6,204 nt of DNA, from NCBI GenBank assembly GCA_046080125.1, contig JBJTTJ010000127.1, forward strand, positions 1-6,204. Direction: 5' to 3'. Each line of letters begins with the position of its first letter. The stretch's first letter is position 1. The notes below the pieces were generated by a model, which was not told the DNA's origin, ran no database searches, and was given only the letters and a program-made list of their open reading frames with translations. This document shows positions 4,252 through 6,204 of this stretch, one piece after another. This stretch comes from Cuspidothrix sp046080125. Its GTDB lineage: Bacteria; Cyanobacteriota; Cyanobacteriia; Cyanobacteriales; Nostocaceae. The position numbers were made by a program, and so were the translations under genes.

Positions 4252-6204
4252 CTAGACGATACTCAAATTTACTCGCACGATTATATCGTTGAAATCTTTG
4301 TCACCACCATTTGGTAAATCTTCAAAGCCAAAAACGTTATTCCCTAATAAGCGAATGTGATCTACTTTATCAGAGTTAGCTCCTATGTATGGGAAATAAA
4401 CTGCTGGATTATTATTAGGATTGCTATCAAGTAAAGCTTCGGGTCTACCATCAACAATAATAAATGGTGCAAAGATAGTACCTGGCTGGAAAGTTCCTGT
4501 GTAAGTTGCTGTACCTTGATTATTAACTGTTAAGTCAATACCTGCAACACGCCCACGAATTGCGGCTTCAATATAACCAGCTTGTCCAGCAAAAATATCA
4601 GCTTTACCATCTCCGTTGGAGTCAATACCACCATTTTCATCAGCTACTTGATAGAAACCGATGAAATTATTAAAAGCTGCTTCTCTATTGACGGTAAAAT
4701 TAGCTTTTACCTGATTTGTGATACTGCGTAAATCAATCACTTCTCCTTGGGGTTTTCCTTGCAGATTTGTACCTAAAGGTAAGGACTCATTTGTGGAACT
4801 AAATTTTACTACTAAATTATTAAAGTTAGCAGCATTATTTCCAGAAGCATCTTTCCAAGCTAGAGAAAATTCATCATTTCCTAAATCTGTAATCTTTTGC
4901 GTTAAAGAATCTGAAAATAGTATGTCTGTTAGTGGCGTTATTCCAGCCCTGACAGCATCAATTGTACTATTTCTCACTAAATAAAATCTCAATTTTTCAC
5001 CAGAGTTAAATTCCAATAAATGTGTCAAATTATCGGTATTAAATCCATTGGGAAGATGAGAAATAGCAGATAAAATTACCTTACTTCTTTCTAAAGCTGC
5101 TTGAATATAACTTACTGCCCCTGGTGCAATACCATTAATTTTACCTTGAGCATCATCTACAGTAAATACTCCTAATTCATTAACAAGAGCAGAATTTATT
5201 TCTGTTAGAGTAACTTTAATTGTTGATTTGCCACTGCTATTGGAGATATTAAAAATATCATCGGCAATTTTTGCCAGTTTGAATGTAGGTGTGCTGTTAT
5301 TTTGTTGGACAGCTAAAGCAAAAGTATCAATCGCACTTAAACCTTTATTGTCTTTAGCTATGACCTTAATTATCAGACTTGCTAAATCTGCTTTAGTTGC
5401 TATTCCGCTAAAGGTACGAGTAGCTGGATTGAATTTCAACCAATTAGGTAAATTACTACCATCTTCTAAAGTTGCTGAGTAAGTCAGATTATCTCCAGCA
5501 TCTATATCAATGAAGGTATTAGCATCAAAAGTAAAGCTAAATTCTGTATCTTGTTTGGCTATTTGATCAGCGATCGCATTTTGTAAGGTGGGTGCATCGT
5601 TGACATTTTCAATTGTAATAGTAAAGATATCACTAACAGTTGCTCCGGCTGTATCTGTGGCGATAGATTTAACATTCAAACTACCCACGTTATCATTAGT
5701 TGGAGTACCGCTAAAAGTGCGAGTTGTAGAATTGAAAGTTAACCAGCTTGGTAAAGCATTACCATTTTCTAAGGTGGCTGAATAGCTAAGAACATCACCA
5801 GCGTCAATATCTGTAAAGGTATTGGTGGGAATTGGGAAGTTGAAAACGTTTCCTTGTTTAGCATTTTGATCAGAAATAGCATTTGCTAATGTTGGTACAT
5901 CGTTGACATTTTCAACTGTAATACCAAAGACATCACTAACATTTGCGCCAGCTTTATCTGTAGCTATGACTTTAACATTCAAATTCCCTACATGATCATT
6001 AGTTGGTGTACCGCTAAAGGTGCTATCTGTGGGATTAAAGGTCAACCAGCTTGGTAAAGCATCACCATTTTCTAATGTGGCTGAATAGCTAAGAACATCA
6101 CCAGCGTCAATATCAGTGAAGGTATTGGTGGGAATTTGGAAGTTGAAAGCAGTTCCTTGTTTAGCATTTTGATCTGCGATCGCATTACTCAGAACTGGTG
6201 CATT
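4252..6204 (-). CDS. Large repeat protein with Ig/cadherin-like domains and C-terminal DUF4114 domain (5' partial)
   Basis: The frame is open to the window edge (first codon 6204-6202), giving 650 C-terminal residues; the true start and any signal peptide lie outside. Visible residues 2-102, 103-203 and 204 to about 303 are three tandem Ig/cadherin-like (CADG or putative-Ig) repeats, each with AIxDQxAKQ, FTDIDAGDxLxYSATLE, LPxWLxFN, TFSGTPTND and a closing ENVND or equivalent. Then come two DUF4114-like modules. The last one has a calcium-loop-like GGIDSNGDGKADIF and ends in the hallmark NNVFGFEDLPNGGDKDFNDI just before the C-terminus NLSIV. No sorting motif or transmembrane segment is visible. 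Such proteins are typically secreted or surface-bound adhesin-like proteins, probably calcium-stabilised; function here is unknown. The TTG at 6045 is an internal leucine, not the start. The gene converges on the HdrB-like gene. Confidence 0.9.
   Translation of the reverse strand, partial: NAPVLSNAIADQNAKQGTAFNFQIPTNTFTDIDAGDVLSYSATLENGDALPSWLTFNPTDSTFSGTPTNDHVGNLNVKVIATDKAGANVSDVFGITVENVNDVPTLANAISDQNAKQGNVFNFPIPTNTFTDIDAGDVLSYSATLENGNALPSWLTFNSTTRTFSGTPTNDNVGSLNVKSIATDTAGATVSDIFTITIENVNDAPTLQNAIADQIAKQDTEFSFTFDANTFIDIDAGDNLTYSATLEDGSNLPNWLKFNPATRTFSGIATKADLASLIIKVIAKDNKGLSAIDTFALAVQQNNSTPTFKLAKIADDIFNISNSSGKSTIKVTLTEINSALVNELGVFTVDDAQGKINGIAPGAVSYIQAALERSKVILSAISHLPNGFNTDNLTHLLEFNSGEKLRFYLVRNSTIDAVRAGITPLTDILFSDSLTQKITDLGNDEFSLAWKDASGNNAANFNNLVVKFSSTNESLPLGTNLQGKPQGEVIDLRSITNQVKANFTVNREAAFNNFIGFYQVADENGGIDSNGDGKADIFAGQAGYIEAAIRGRVAGIDLTVNNQGTATYTGTFQPGTIFAPFIIVDGRPEALLDSNPNNNPAVYFPYIGANSDKVDHIRLLGNNVFGFEDLPNGGDKDFNDIIVRVNLSIV
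4795..5286 (-). other. Degenerate DUF4114-like module inside the large repeat protein
   Basis: Visible residues about 307-470 resemble the terminal DUF4114 module in order of motifs: ELGVFTVDDAQGKINGIAPG then YIQAALERSKV corresponds to FIGFYQVADENGGID then GYIEAAIRGRV, and GNDEFSLAWKDASGNNAANF-NNLVVKF corresponds to GNNVFGFEDLPNGGDKDF-NDIIVRV. Several acidic residues of the second copy are replaced in the first. Similarity was judged by eye. Confidence 0.5.
5570..5577. repeat. HIP1 octamer
   Basis: GCGATCGC within the third Ig-like repeat of the large repeat protein gene, at the codons for the AIADQ motif. Confidence 0.85.
6176..6183. repeat. HIP1 octamer
   Basis: GCGATCGC within the first visible Ig-like repeat, at the same AIADQ position as the copy at 5570. 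The middle repeat (AISDQ) has lost it. Confidence 0.85.

Larger units (their letters stand above)
5290..6204 (-). repeat. Three tandem 303-bp coding repeats
   Basis: Units at about 6201-5899, 5898-5596 and 5595-5290 (minus strand) each encode one 101-residue domain. The first two are very alike at the DNA level: the 28 bases AGCTAAGAACATCACC... beginning at 5783 recur 303 bp further on. The third is clearly more diverged. The array probably continues beyond the window. Confidence 0.88.

Noticed and set aside
5228..5785. Plus-strand open frames opposite the Ig-like repeats (also 4718-4984 and 1912-2106)
   Set aside because: They are shadows of the minus-strand genes; they recur at the same place in each repeat and have no start context or plausible composition.

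Overview
The window looks like chromosomal DNA of a filamentous, probably heterocyst-forming (Nostocales-type) cyanobacterium. This rests on the AT-rich coding style, three HIP1 octamers (GCGATCGC), 7-8 bp short tandem repeats in the spacers, two MITE-like inverted-repeat elements, and the protein sequences themselves. No species can be assigned from the sequence alone.

Layout, left to right. (1) The 3' end of an aldehyde dehydrogenase of the delta-1-pyrroline-5-carboxylate dehydrogenase type (proline catabolism), plus strand, cut by the window edge. (2) About 960 bp without a gene (243-1203), unusually full of structure: a 214-bp hairpin-forming element with 15-bp inverted ends starting directly after the dehydrogenase stop; an AT-rich stretch with several inverted repeats and a good minus-strand promoter with no gene behind it; a compound 8-mer/7-mer tandem-repeat block; and a second, 146-bp MITE with 17-bp inverted ends and a perfect 10-bp target duplication. 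(3) fabF and, upstream of it, acpP, both on the minus strand. They encode the condensing enzyme KAS II and the acyl carrier protein of type II fatty acid synthesis and are probably co-transcribed. (4) A 290-bp divergent intergenic region. (5) A plus-strand gene for an HdrB/CCG-domain iron-sulfur protein with two complete cysteine motifs. (6) A short convergent spacer with heptamer and hexamer repeats and a GC-rich hairpin. (7) The C-terminal 650 residues of a large, probably extracellular minus-strand protein: three tandem Ig/cadherin-like repeats of 101 residues, then two DUF4114-like modules, of which the first appears degenerate.

Metabolically, acpP and fabF are the only clear functional unit. 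AcpP carries the growing acyl chain and FabF elongates it. The other genes are unrelated neighbours. I see no convincing undescribed multi-gene system. The most informative signals are: the MITE insertion into the fabF stop codon, with its target duplication restoring the stop; a second hairpin element abutting the stop of the convergent gene; the orphan minus-strand promoter; and the degenerate duplicate of the DUF4114 module.
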